Part shown: positions 1-10,169 of the stretch, in pieces
How the letters are laid out: each line of letters begins with the position of its first letter
Numbering within the stretch: position 1 is the first letter of the stretch
Source of the DNA: Branchinecta lynchi
Taxonomy: Eukaryota; Arthropoda; Branchiopoda; Anostraca; Branchinectidae
Reading direction: 5' to 3'
NCBI GenBank assembly: GCA_023053575.1
Contig: JAKZAP010000016.1
Span: 5,018,046 to 5,082,045 of the forward strand
DNA: 64,000 bases
Notes under the pieces: generated by a model
Told to the model about the DNA's origin: nothing
Seen by the model: only the letters and a program-made list of their open reading frames with translations
Database searches by the model: none
Position numbers and translations under genes: made by a program

Positions 1-449
1 GAATTTAGAGGACTAGTTTGGACTAATCGTACTGAGCAGAGTTGAAAATCATATCTGTAATTCACTTGATAACAATTGATCGATTCAGCCCATTATAATG
101 CCGAAAAGTGAAAAAGACGGAGTAATTAAATAAAGAAGAAGAAAAAGAACAAAGAAAGAATTGAAAAAAAGAACATTACTGTCAACAGCAATAATGGGAA
201 TAAAAAAAAAATAAAAATAAATGGGAATAACGGTAAGGCTGTTCCAGGGACCGACAGTTCCACTTACACATGTCCTTGTGGAATCGGGATTTCTCAAGCT
301 TGCTTTGTCGATACTTTGGGCGGAATCCGGCGAAAACTGGAAATTCGGTAGGCCTCTAGTTTAAAATTTTTATCGCGGGTTCGGTTATATTTTGTCCGTA
401 GGTTGCCCATTTTTTGCAATTGTGTGCATATTCCTCTGCGTTTGGGGAT
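1..449. other. No gene seen; fragment of family A core
   Basis: AT-rich sequence with no supportable exon. Around 315-345 there is a short stretch matching the family A tandem core (a GGAATCCGG and an AACTGGAAA block), so part of it is decayed repeat. By position it probably lies in an upstream intron of the LMAN1-like gene, which is an inference. Confidence 0.4.
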
Positions 450-1583
450 ACCTATGACGCCGTAAAGTTGTCTGTGAGCACAATAACTCTCGAAGGGAAT
501 GAGGTATTTTTTATAAAACTTGGTGGGAGGATCCTTTGGTGCAAACGAAAGGTCGAGTTCGCAGTTGGGCTCTGTAGCCCTACATTTAGGGGTGGGGGAG
601 GGGGTTCAAATTAAGGGACAAACAAAATGTTTTTAAACAGCTAATGACATAGTCAATATAGTGGTAAGACGGAGACATTCTGAACAAGAATATGAAAACC
701 ATTTTCTCGCTGGGCAAATAGTTCGCCCGGAATCCGGTCAAAGTGGAAAGTTTGTTAAAAGTAAAAGTTTTATTTGAAGTTGATTAGATGTTCGACTTGG
801 GGTAAGCAGGCATGCTGAACGCTTGTGTGAAAATCATTATTTACGCGGACAAGTAGTTCGCCAGGAATCCGGCCCAGACCGGAAAATGTGTTAAAAACAA
901 AAGTTGTATTGGTAGTTGAGTAGATGTCAGATTTAGGGGTAAGAAGAGATGCTGACTCCGTATATCACAATCATTTTGAGCCGAACATAGAGTTTGTCTG
1001 GAATCCGGATAAAACCGGAAAATTTCTTGTAAATTAAGTCTTCATTTGAAGTGAATTAGATGTGGATATATAGGAGTAAGGAGATACGCTGAATTCGTTT
1101 TTTAGCTTTATTTTTTTTTCGCCGGACAAGTGTCAGTCTTTACTCTGAGCACGATAACTGTCGAAGGGAACGAGATATTTGGATGAAACTTAATGTGAGG
1201 ATTATTTGGGTCAAGAGACAGGTGAAGTTCGTAGATGGGTTCTGAAGCTCCCGAACGGCCGATATCCATGCTGGTGTACTTAACTGGCCTTACTGATGTT
1301 ATCGGACGCTCTGCCAGACCCCCATTTGGTTTCCTGGTTAGCCTTCCCGCCCCTCGTCAAAATAGATATGTCTTATAGGGGTAAACACACATGCTGAATC
1401 CATATCTGAACTTGGTTTTCTCAGATGATTAGCTATTTGGTCTTAATCTGTTTCTAAATTTTCATCGTAAAGATATTTAAGGAGTCTGGCGAAGATTGGA
1501 TCTGGCAAAGCCTAAACCCAATTGTCTGTATCGAATATTAAATTTTTGGGATCCCATCGAAACCTTTGGTCTTGTTTTCTCTG
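450..1583 (+). mobile_element. Family A repeat element, copy 1
   Basis: Degenerate head (ACCTATGACGCCGTAAAG), then a box related to GATGAAACTTGGTG, a polypurine GGGGTGGGGGAGGGGG block, several divergent units of the 137-bp core, and the conserved family tail ending TGGGATCCCATCGAAACC then TTTGGTCTTGTT. A second, partial head-like block occurs internally near 1135-1215, so this copy may be compound. It has no coding capacity. It lies upstream of the 1797-2069 exon of the LMAN1-like gene and is therefore probably intronic. Confidence 0.7.
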
Positions 1584-1796
1584 TAGTGTACTCGCAGGTC
1601 TTGGTGGATAGAAACAAAATAAATATAAATTAATTAAAATATTTGCTATTTCGGTCGCTTTGAATATTCGGTCCTTGTTTGAACCGTAATGCAATCATAA
1701 TCAGACAACCCCGATCGATGGTTTTCCCCACACAGATCCGCTGGCGTCCTGTCAAAACTTGGCTTTCAACTAACCTCATGTCTTCTCTTCCGTTAG

Positions 1797-2069
1797 AGCC
1801 TACGTCAACGAAGTCCACGTTCGAACCGGAACGATCATCCAGAACCAGTCCAAGCAGCCGGCAGGCCAGGCTCAAGTCCAGACAGTGGGCTATGATCACG
1901 TCATGAACTCCATAAATGAAATCAAGGAGGGTATCCACGTCGTTAAGCGTGATGTCACCAGTACGGCACAGAAAATGAACCAATCCTGTCCGCAATGTCT
2001 GTCTTCCACGTTCTTCGTAATCTTCGCTGTTGCACAATCGTTAATATTTGGTATATATTTTATTTATAG
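1797..2069 (+). CDS. LMAN1: LMAN1/ERGIC-53-like cargo lectin, penultimate exon (transmembrane exon)
   Basis: ERGIC-53/LMAN1 is a type I membrane lectin that cycles between ER and Golgi and carries glycoproteins out of the ER. The exon is open in one frame, reading from AYVNEVHVRTGT through a helical stalk (NSINEIKEGIHVVKRDV), a cysteine pair (SCPQC) and a hydrophobic span (FFVIFAVAQSLIFGIYF), and ending in YR. The stalk, the CPxC-like pair and the span match the C-terminal layout of the family. The start is set by an in-frame stop at 1771-1773 and a strong acceptor: a pyrimidine tract followed by TTAG ending at 1796. The end is set by a consensus donor, TAG|GTAAGT, at 2069/2070. It joins in phase to the exon at 8691, completing an Arg codon. 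Upstream exons with the lectin domain lie outside the window. An ERGIC-53-like paralogue (ERGL type) is possible. Confidence 0.9.
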
Positions 2070-2230
2070 GTAAGTCCTAAGATTATCGTCTTACTTATTA
2101 ACTGATCGACACTGAAGCTCGTCAGGGGAAACAGTTGTGTCAGCACTCTTGCTGCTGAACTACATTTGTTCTACAGTTGAACGCGTGTAAACTTGAAACC
2201 CCATTTCGAACTTGCAGATCATCTTTTCTA

Positions 2231-2394
2231 CTCTGTAAAAAAAAATCTTGCAGTAGTTACTACTGGGATTAATCTTGTCTGTAAAAAAGAAATCTTATCT
2301 CTCATTCAGATTAATATTATCTCAGTAAAGATAATATTAATCCCAATAGCAACCGGTTAACTTTAATCCTTACTCGGACATTTTTTTTACAGCG
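2231..2394. mobile_element. TA-flanked MITE, family M, copy 1
   Basis: Inverted ends CTCTGTAAAAAAAA and TTTTTTTTACAGCG, flanked on both sides by TA as expected for a Tc1/mariner-type target duplication. The internal sequence is itself near-palindromic: CTGGGATTAATCTTGTCT is mirrored by GATAATATTAATCCCAAT. Three relatives lie at 9640, 16882 and 31146. There is no coding capacity, so it would depend on a transposase elsewhere. Confidence 0.75.
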
Positions 2395-3019
2395 TAGCCT
2401 AATTTTGAGCCTTGTTTTGTGAGAAAAAAAAACTCTTTTTGATTCAAGCCGCCATTCGGGTTCCAGGAAACTGACATTTCGTACTGCACTGTATAATGTG
2501 CGTTTCTGTTTATTGCATGTTACGGACAGCTGGTCAGTAAACACTCGCGTCTTTGCCTGGTCGCAGTTTCCGCTTTCGCGGTATTGACAGCCGCGATTAA
2601 TGCAGTCGCCGCTTTTGTTTTCGCAGAGTTTTTTTTCGGATGCTCAGATTTGACACAGCTCTCCCAGGTTTTCACCGTTCGATCATCGTAAATCGGATGA
2701 GGATAAAAACAAAACAAAAAACAGTTGTACTGTGGTTTACCCGAACGCCTCGTCATTTGCTAGAAGGTAAAGGCAAGAACAAATAATTGGACAGAACTCC
2801 TGTCTTTAGTCCCATGCAGCGACTATGAATACCCCGACAAAACTGAGCTGACCTAGAGGTATTTACTCTAGCTTTGAGCTGATATTGATACCGTTTACTC
2901 GTCTTCTGTCTTCGCCGTTGCTTATCGCAGAAAAATAGTCCAGGAGGCTGACAGGAGGCGTATCTCATCCTCCCCACTCCCAAATCCTCCCTCCCCCCTA
3001 TCAAAATGTTAGAAGTTGA

Positions 3020-3262
3020 CCAGAACGAGTGGTAAGTTCTAATGTTCCCAAGCTCTGTCCTGTACCTACAAAACACGCTAGATATGCAAAAAGTTTTATT
3101 CCCGAGGCCGTGAAATATTTTAACGAAGCGTGAATTTTTAAGCGTACTGACATTATATACATATATTGTAATTTTTTCTGTTTGTTTGATAATAATTGCA
3201 AATTTGATTTATAACCACGATAGTCGATTTTTACAATAAACTTTCTATCTATCTAACTATCT
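3020..3262 (+). pseudogene. 3' end of a 5'-truncated LINE (RT C-terminus and tail)
   Basis: An open stretch at 3020-3133 reads SSNVPKL, PTKHARYAKSFIPEAVKYF and then a stop. The 'R-Y-x-x-S-F-I-P' block is typical of the extreme C-terminus of non-LTR retrotransposon reverse transcriptases. It is followed by an AT-rich 3' UTR, an AATAAA at about 3234, and a tail of CTAT repeats (3240-3262). A very similar C-terminus and ATCT tail occurs in the insertion at 41573-42395, so the two may belong to one LINE lineage. Confidence 0.65.
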
Positions 3263-3751
3263 ACTCGGCGCGCCGACCCGCTCTGAAGCGCGTCCTTAGA
3301 ACCAATCAGCTTTGACTCCTACTTTTCCTCACCGGCGGTTTTACAGCGATTTGGCTATTTATAAAGGTAACGAAACGTGAATTGGCGCGAAGCTACCAAC
3401 CTCCGCTCGTTCGTAGCGGACAGGGTATGGGGAAATATTTGGCTCCGCATAGTAATATTACAGAGATAGGGAGACGGAGGTTCTATCTGATTATTTGTTC
3501 TTGGTAAAAAGTGACTGCGTATAGCTTTCATTCGTTTGGGTAAGCGTCGGAACTTCAACCCGACTTAATCATTTTATCTCATTAATTCTTGGTAGAGAAA
3601 ATCAACGAAGAAACCAACGAAAATGGGGTTTGTAAAGGCTAACGAATATACAAAAAGGCGAATATTTCGGGAGGACGACCGCCTCTTTTCTTCAGCACCG
3701 ACAGAAAATTGCGAGGAGAAATGCCAAAATGAGGATGAAGATCAACAACCA

Positions 3752-4840
3752 AGAACAAGAGCTACGAGCTCATATGGCACTTGTTACGAGTAGGCAGCAC
3801 AAGAAAGTAGATGAGAATGTCACAGAATACACCCGCCATCCAAAAATACGGTCAGGAAATAGAAATAGGATATTTATTTTCACTCACTTCTGAGCAGTTC
3901 CGTATCTGTAGCAAATGCACATGACTGTTCAAACTCTCAAGTTTCAGCCCAATAAATCCACTCGTTTGATCCCTCGACGTGCTACACGATTTCCGGTACT
4001 CCCTCCATCTCCCCCTACCGTGGCAGAATCTGGTCGGACTCAAAAAATGGATCATCTAAAGCATCTTCTTTTACACCCCCCCCCCCCCCCCCCCACACCA
4101 ACGTTGTCGGATCCGGTTCTGGCCCAAAATATGTCATCTAGGGCTTATGCTCTCTCAACGTTTCATGTTTCATTTAAACTGATGCACTCGTTTGACCAAA
4201 GTTTCCGGCAATCTCCCTCCAACTCTCCTCACTGTGACCGAAGAGGACTTGAAAATATAAACATCGTATCTCTTAATTCATTCTTCCTGTTCATCACGTT
4301 TTACTGGAATTGGAGCAGACTACCTGAAAGTTTCCAGTACCCCCCCCCCCCCCTCCCGTACCTTGGCCGAATCCGGCCCGGACGCCAAATAACAAATGTA
4401 GGCCGCATAAACTCGGCACTGTCGAACTTGCATCTCATTCGGTCCATCCGTTTGGTTTTTGTGCATGTCAAAAGCCCCCCCCCCCCAAATTCCCCCAACC
4501 ATGGTCGCATATAATTCGAACATATGTTTTACATGTCGAGGCCATCGATTCATATCACCGATTAAGTTTCACTCGAATCAGACCACTCGTTCGCAATTTA
4601 CATAAGTCAATTTCCGTATTTCTCTTCCCTCGCTCCCCCAAAAATACTCGGATCTAGGAACGGAAGTTTCCGGGGGTATGTTCTGTCAGGTTCTTAAGTC
4701 AATTAAGTCGGGTCGCTAATATGCCTGCAGAGTTTCGTTGTCTTAGTAAATCTGGGACCGTTCTAACTCGTGACTACCGGAATTCCGGGAAACCCCCTCC
4801 AACTCCCCCCACAGAGCCCCGAAACCATCTGGCTACGTCA
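3752..4840 (-). mobile_element. Family B repeat element, reverse orientation (truncated)
   Basis: Begins with the reverse complement of the family tail (GAGCTACGAGCTCATATGG, CACTTGTTACGAG) and continues through degenerate core units, seen as reversed GATGAAACTTGG boxes and CCGGATCCGG blocks with long C runs at about 4076-4094 and 4341-4352. The opposite end, with the GTCC microsatellite head, is missing. Apparent proline-rich reading frames here come from the C runs and are not genes. Confidence 0.65.
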
Positions 4841-4946
4841 ATTTCGTATGTAGATAGATAGATGTCGCTTTTATTCTTTTCGAACTATCGTGGTGAAATC
4901 CAAATTTGTCGAAATCGTCATATATACATGTAAACACTCATATATA

Positions 4947-5148
4947 TTCAAACAATGTTTACAACGGATACATCAGCTACGATTCTTCGTGAGCGATATT
5001 TCGGCCCTTCTTGGCAAGGGTCCTCGTCAGGCTGTCAAATCCTCTGGTTCAACTTCGGGGAAGGAAACAAACCTGTAACAGAATCGTAGTTGTAAACATT
5101 GTTTGAATAAATGTTTCAAAGTCAACTTGGGCTCAAAGAATATTTGTT
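4947..5148 (-). mobile_element. Hammerhead short retroelement, copy P1 (202 bp)
   Basis: The insertion is bounded by a perfect 12-bp direct repeat, CACTCATATATA, at 4935-4946 and 5149-5160. Both ends carry the same element terminus in opposite orientations: ATTCAAACAATGTTTACAA on the left and TTGTAAACATTGTTTGAAT on the right, the right one continuing into TTGGGCTCAAAGAATATT. The body between them, read on the minus strand, contains TTTCCTTCCCCGAAGTTGAA and then the hammerhead-like motif. The structure fits a target-primed retroelement insertion related to Penelope-like elements or retrozymes. It lies inside the LMAN1-like intron. Confidence 0.85.
4991..5034 (-). ncRNA. Hammerhead ribozyme-like motif in P1
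   Basis: On the minus strand, in order: helix I strand CAGC; core CUGACGA; helix II made of GG-(A)-CCCUU, loop GCCAAG and AAGGGCC (7 bp with one bulged A); core GAAA; helix III of two base pairs written as the palindrome AUAU; cleavage triplet AUC; helix I strand GCUC (3 of 4 paired). All universally conserved core bases are present. The two-base-pair helix III is the minimal form known from Penelope-like elements. Activity is untested. Confidence 0.7.
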
Positions 5149-5302
5149 CACTCATATATAAATATGTCAACGTCATATATAAAAGTAAACACTAAATTAG
5201 ATTAAAAATTTTAACGAAAGACGGTACAAACGTCTTTTCATATCGTACATGGTCACATTTTACGTGTTGGAGTTTTGGGATCACCACTGAAGCTCTTACA
5301 TT

Positions 5303-6300
5303 TCATTCACGAACAGTATTGAACGGTGGCGGAAGTATATACTTATGGATAGGGTGCTCAAGCATTTTCTTACCGGAAGCCATGCACAGTTTCAACCTAC
5401 GGGACTCAAGGGACCCGAGTTTAAATTTCTGAAGGAGCTCATTGTAAGGAATCTTGGGGTATCGTGACATAATTAGTAGAGCACGTTTCTGATTTGTTTC
5501 AGAATCAGAATCATTTATTTTACACAAGCTATCGTAGTCAAGCAGAGACTCAACTAAATGGCGCTTGGGCTTCCGATAAGCCTGATCTTCAGTAAGGCCG
5601 AAGTGCCAAGCTTCCACCAGTTATTCTAGCCCCGAACGTATAAAAGAAACATAAAAACGGAGCAAATCTTGTTCAGGGAACCTATTTCTAGCAAGTAATT
5701 TCAGCATATGAAGGCCGGTGTGTCCACGCTTTACCATTTCCTTGGTTTGGAGTTCCCATTTTAAATCGTTTGATATAATTAGACCGAGGAGTTTTATTTG
5801 GTTTACGCGCAAGGTATCTGGAATAGGAGGTTCAAAAATTGGCCCTTCTTTTAGGAAAGCAATTGTAAGAATGGCAGACTTCTTTTCATTCACTGCCATG
5901 TCTGAATTTAAAGCTTCGTGCTTTATCTGCGAAATTATATTGGCAGCTTTTGTCCTTTTTCACATATTTCAATAAGAGAAAGATCGTCTTCGTATTTCCA
6001 TCTTTCTGGTCTGTCAGAAGCTGTATTGTTAATCATTACAAGAAAAGTAGCGGACCTAAAATTGTTCCCTGTGGCACACAGCAGAAAATTGCCTGCGGGT
6101 CGACAGATTATTATTACATTTTAGAATTTGAGACCTGTCACTCAAAAATCCTACAATAACTTTTACAATATTGGGGACTAACGTTAAATTCATTCGAAAG
6201 TTTATCAATTTGAATATTATGGTTTATAAGGTAAAACCTTTTTTAAAATCAATCGCGATTGAATTGATCCATTTGGAGGGTTCATCAATGTTTTTAAAAA
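5303..6300 (-). pseudogene. Degenerate non-LTR retrotransposon reverse transcriptase
   Basis: Read on the minus strand, this region shows RT motifs in the correct order but in shifting frames: AIDFKKGF (motif A region, about 6257-6234), GFLSDRSQ (about 6150-6132), PQGTILGPLLF (motif B, about 6074-6042), YEDDLSLIEI (motif C, catalytic YxDD-like, about 5995-5973), then LRVNQIKLLGLIISNDLKW and the thumb and C-terminal region ending near 5303. There are at least two frameshifts, and an in-frame TAA at 5618-5620 splits the C-terminal part into two open pieces (5899-5621 and 5617-5303). The motif wording resembles CR1/L2-like clades, but I cannot place it firmly. It is a dead 5'-truncated copy within the LMAN1-like intron. 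Confidence 0.8.
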
Positions 6301-6344
6301 TAAAATCTAAAAGAGGCCTACTGCTTGTTCTCTCCATTCAGTTC

Positions 6345-7585
6345 CGTCCCAATCCCCCTGCTTTAAGCGTTTCTTGAGTTTTTCAGTCCCCCCCCCCCAT
6401 CCCCACAGGTATCGGAACCAACCCGGACTTGACACTGAGCATCCGAGGCAATAGCTCTTTCCATCAGATAAGTTCAAAAGTTATGTATGCCACTAGATTC
6501 CAGACTGCCCATCCATCCATTCCCCTCACGATGGTCGGATCGGGGAAACGACTATTCTCAAGTCAATCTGTTCGGATCCCTGACATACCTGCCAAGATTC
6601 ATCGTCCTAGCGTATCAGGAAGTATGCCGAACTCGCGGGATCGCTAGAAATCCGACCCCCCCCCCCCCCGCCAACTCCCCCACAGTGCCTGGATCCGGTC
6701 CGGTTATGTCAATGACGTATCTAGGACTTGTGCTTGTTCTTCCCACCAAGTTTCATCCCGATCCCTCCATTCTAAGCGTTTCTCAAGATTTCCGGTTCCC
6801 TCCTCGAACTCCTCCAGTGTCATGGGATCTGGACCGGATTTAAAGTGGGATGTCTGAGACACGAGGACATCCTAAATACCAACTTCCATGCAGATCCGAT
6901 CACTCGTTCGCAAGTTAAAATACCTGAAATTTCGGCTTCCCCCTCCCTTCAATCCCCCCCCCCCCCAGACGGTCGGACCGGGAAGTGAATATTTCCTGTT
7001 TAATCTGGTCGGGTCCCTGACATGCGTGCCAATCTTCATCATCCCAGCACATCAGGAGCACCAAACTCGCGGGATCACTAGAAATTCGGACTTCTCTCCC
7101 CCGCCCCCCCCCCCCCCCCGAATTCCCCCTAAGTGAGCAGATCCGTTCCGGTTATATCAGTCACGTATCTAGGACTTGTGCTTGTTCTTCCCACCAAGTT
7201 TCATCCGGATCTCTCCACTCTAAGTGTTTTCCAAGATCTCCGGTTTCCCCCTCCAACTCCCCCCAATGTCACCGGATCAGGTCTGGATTTAAAATGGAGC
7301 GTCTGAGACACGAGGTCCTTCCATATATCAAGTTTCATTAAGATCCGATCACCCGTTCGTAAGTTAAAAATATCTCATTTTTCCTAATTTTTTCCGGATT
7401 CCCCCTCCCTCCACTCCCCTCCAGATATCAGGGAAGCGACTATTTCTAATTTAATCTGGTGCAGTCTCTGCTATGCCTGCCAAGTTTCATCGATCTAGCT
7501 TGTCTGGAAGTGCCCGAACTAGCAGAACAGGGACCGACAGACCGACTGACGGACAGAAATTACAATCGCTATATGGCACTTAAAA
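6345..7585 (-). mobile_element. Family B repeat element, reverse orientation
   Basis: Ends on the right with the reversed family head: GACAGACCGACTGACGGACA, AATTACAATCGCTATATGG and CACTT. Leftward come three degenerate core units marked by reversed GATGAAACTTGG boxes and TCCGGACCGGAT-like blocks, at roughly 280-bp intervals and with long C runs. It abuts the RT relic on its left. It is non-coding. Confidence 0.75.
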
Positions 7586-8215
7586 TGAAACAAAGCAGAA
7601 AACCAACAATAAACCGGAAATTAAAAACCAATATTGGAAGAATTGAAAGCCTAAAGTAAAGACAGCGAGCCACTCGCCAATACCTGTGAATAACAATTAG
7701 GACTGTTCTCGCTCGGTACTAGCGAGCGAATGTTGGAAGAAATTCCATTCCAGCAGGCAAGCGACCTTGTCGAACAGCTCGAGACGCTACGTCATATTTT
7801 GTTCAATTTTAATTTTTTTGTGATATGTCAGGCCAACTTGGTTTACAAAAATTATCTTAATTCTTGGTGTGAAGTGAGAGGAGGCGGATATGGATCCGAT
7901 CTCCCGCTACTCCTGGTATCAAGACCCCTTCCTCCCCTACAGCTACGATGTCACCTTGTCAGTCCCTACCGATCTTTCGGGTAGCTCGTGAATAAATAAT
8001 AACTGTGCTGGAAAAAAAGCCTGCCACAAACATGTTCAAACTTAATAATGCACAAACCCATTAATATCACTAAAACTAATGAATTAAAAACGCTCTATCA
8101 ATAAATTTGCTAATATAACGTCCATAAATATAATACAGGCAATGCCAAATTTATTTGTATTTGCTCTTTCACAGAGATTCGAATTTTAGGTGTATTTTAT
8201 GAAAAGAAGTAGCTC

Positions 8216-8500
8216 TGATTGGACGGAAGAAGAGGAAATCCAGGCATATCACCACCATCACCTCCCTACGGATATTATAACAATGGAAGGTTTCAGGCTT
8301 ATCTTTTAGGCGTATTCTCGCCATTCCCCGAGGACTCCTCGGGGAATCAAGGGAATGTCGAGAATAGAGGGAGTAACTCCACGCGGACTCCGCGTACGGG
8401 AAACAGCGAGAACAGGGGGAATGCACTTTATTTTTGGTTTTCTTCATTCCGATTGTTTTTAATTAATTTTAGATTGCACAACACAAGCAAAAATTGATTT
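8216..8500 (+). repeat. Family D repeat, copy 1, with a long hairpin
   Basis: Shares GAATAGAGGGAGT, CCACGCGGACTCCGC, GAGAACAGGGGGAATGC, CACTTTATTTTTGGTTTT and CAAAAATTGAT with the tandem copies at 24580-25395. A perfect palindrome occupies 8324-8346 (TTCCCCGAGGA, C, TCCTCGGGGAA). It is nested in a wider inverted repeat from 8313 to 8366 in which ATTCTCGCCATTCCC pairs with GGGAATGTCGAGAAT. It lies just upstream of the last LMAN1-like exon. Confidence 0.65.
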
Positions 8501-8690
8501 GCCTCCGAATCTGAAAGAATGCGCCTTTTGTTCACTTAACTCTTCTCTCTCAGACGGGCAATAATCTGATTTCAAAGTAGGGTGATCTGGCTTTCGTCCA
8601 GTTTCGTGTTACGTCTGCAATTTCGTCGAGTTCTAAGCTTGCCATTTCTGGCCATTATAACTCCTCATTTAATCTAGTTTATCCTTTCAG

Positions 8691-8727
8691 GGACAATAAA
8701 GAATCACAAGCGAAGAAGTTTTATTAG
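8691..8727 (+). CDS. LMAN1: LMAN1/ERGIC-53-like cargo lectin, last exon (cytosolic tail)
   Basis: Preceded by a good acceptor (TTTATCCTTTCAG ending at 8690). The first G completes the Arg codon split at 2069, giving the junction FIYR-DNKESQAKKFY and then TAG. The 11-residue tail ends in KKFY. In this family the tail carries a di-lysine ER-retrieval signal (KKxx) and a C-terminal aromatic or hydrophobic ER-exit signal (KKFF in the human protein), so KKFY keeps both functions. The exact phase match, the tail length and the signature make this the true terminal exon despite its being only 37 nt. It is too short to be found by length-based ORF calling. Confidence 0.9.
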
Positions 8728-9062
8728 TCGATAGAAGAAGATAAGGATTTCCAGTGGAGAACGAATTCCGATTGTTGGGACTGGAGCCAAGAGGCTCCGC
8801 CTTTTCCAGGATTGTGCAATGACCAAGGAGGGTTAAGCTGTGTTCCCACTGAGCTGATAAATATGTTTGTTCACACACCCGTTTTATTGATCATGAGTTA
8901 CTCGATAAGAAGTGTATATTGATGCATCCCTCCACTTCATCAGTTACTCCTTGTTCCTAAGACCATTTCTGCCAGGAACTTGGAAAGATGCACTAGAAGG
9001 AGAACGTTCTACGCGGACACGAGCTAGAATCTACTATGTGAAACACTCGGCTCTAACGCTTT
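8728..9062 (+). other. Probable 3' UTR and flank of the LMAN1-like gene
   Basis: Follows the stop codon directly. No canonical AATAAA is obvious; GATAAA near 8852 is a weak candidate. A short inverted pair (GCCAAGAGGC, with GCCT-type complement) lies near 8788. No other gene is seen. Confidence 0.4.
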
Positions 9063-9213
9063 TTAAACTTCGTGCACACTGAGTCCTACAAGATTCCTAC
9101 GAAAAGCCCCATGAGTCCTACGAAAAGCCCCATGCGATGCGAGAAAATGGTGATGCGAAGGACGAAATTTGCATCCAACTGCGAAAATTGGACTAAGTGT
9201 GCATGCACCTTTA
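9063..9213. mobile_element. Short foldback/MITE-like element
   Basis: Imperfect terminal inverted repeats of about 24 bp: TTAAACTTCGTGCACACTGA at 9063 and TAGTCC..-type complement ending TGCATGCACCTTTA at 9213. Inside, GAGTCCTACGAAAAGCCCC is directly repeated about 25 bp apart. Non-coding, family unknown. Confidence 0.4.
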
Positions 9214-9639
9214 CTGTGGTTTTCGTATAGCGCTTTTGTGTTAGGAGGGGACACGAGCCACCTACGCGCGGCTTGTTTATATCGTTTTCGGTAGAACTCT
9301 CGTTTTACACAAGAACACATACTTGATAATTGGCAGTACTCAATGCCTGGTTAAGCAATACGCAGACGAGGCACGTGCATATGTGTCCCGTTCCTTTTAG
9401 AACCCAGGCACGTACTGCGCAAACGAGCTAGAATCCGTTATTTGAAAAATTCGGTTGTTCCGTGTTTTACTCTGAATATCCTATAGCGCTAGTGTTTGAG
9501 GAAGTGGTATAAGCGACCTTTGCGCAGATTGTCTTTTGAAACCGGTAGAACTCTTGTTTTAGAGGCTACCACATACGCGTGTAGGTACCTGCTAAATCAA
9601 GTGTTCTTAAATTGTTTTGGTGGGAACTACTTATCTCTA

Positions 9640-9734
9640 ATTTTTATTAATCTTATCTCATTAGAGATAAGATTAATCCCAGTAGCAAATGCTGCAGTTA
9701 ACTTTAATCCTTACTCGGAGGAACTTTTACAGTG
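9640..9734. mobile_element. MITE family M, copy 2 (left end eroded)
   Basis: Contains the family palindrome (TTAATCTTATCTCATTAGAG against GATAAGATTAATCCCAG), then CAGTTAACTTTAATCCTTAC and the right terminus CTTTTACAGTG followed by TA. The left terminus is not recognisable. Confidence 0.6.
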
Positions 9735-10169
9735 TAGTTAACCTTGGACAGTGCAGTTTTGGGCTAAATGAAGATCAGAAACACCCATTCAGGTGTTCTT
9801 AGAAGCCCTTAATTAGCTACTTCGGCTTACTTGTAGTCGACTTTTGTCGCAGCAAGTGGATGATGATGGCACTGTTCAGAGTTAACCATCGTTCAAAGAA
9901 ACACAACTCCATTGTAATGGGCAAGACGAGAACGCAACATTTAGTCGGAACATATTGTGATCTTGGCGCTGTTCACCAATCAAGTTGCTAGACACCATGG
10001 TAAAATGCATAGATATCACAAATGTCAACAGTATTAGCGGAATCAAGCGGATCCGAATTAAGCACATAGTATCTGTGATAGGGGTCAAAATCAAAGACAC
10101 TTCCTTACGATGTCTTCACTATTCTGTGCCGGTAAATGACGCTCTCTCCTTCTGTGTTGTCGCATTTAC

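Larger units (their letters stand above)
2070..8690 (+). other. Last intron of the LMAN1-like gene, filled with mobile DNA
   Basis: The donor GTAAGTCC and the acceptor ATCCTTTCAG are both consensus, and the intron is phase 2. Within it are a TA-flanked MITE, a LINE 3' end, family B copies in reverse orientation, a hammerhead-bearing short retroelement, a reverse-transcriptase relic and a family D repeat. The stretches 2400-2990, 3270-3750 and 7590-8215 contain nothing I recognise. Confidence 0.85.

Noticed and set aside
1630..2037. 135-codon minus-strand frame
   Set aside because: Antisense of the LMAN1-like exon.
3915..4514. 199-codon proline-rich frame
   Set aside because: It lies in a reversed family B element, and the prolines are encoded by poly-C runs.
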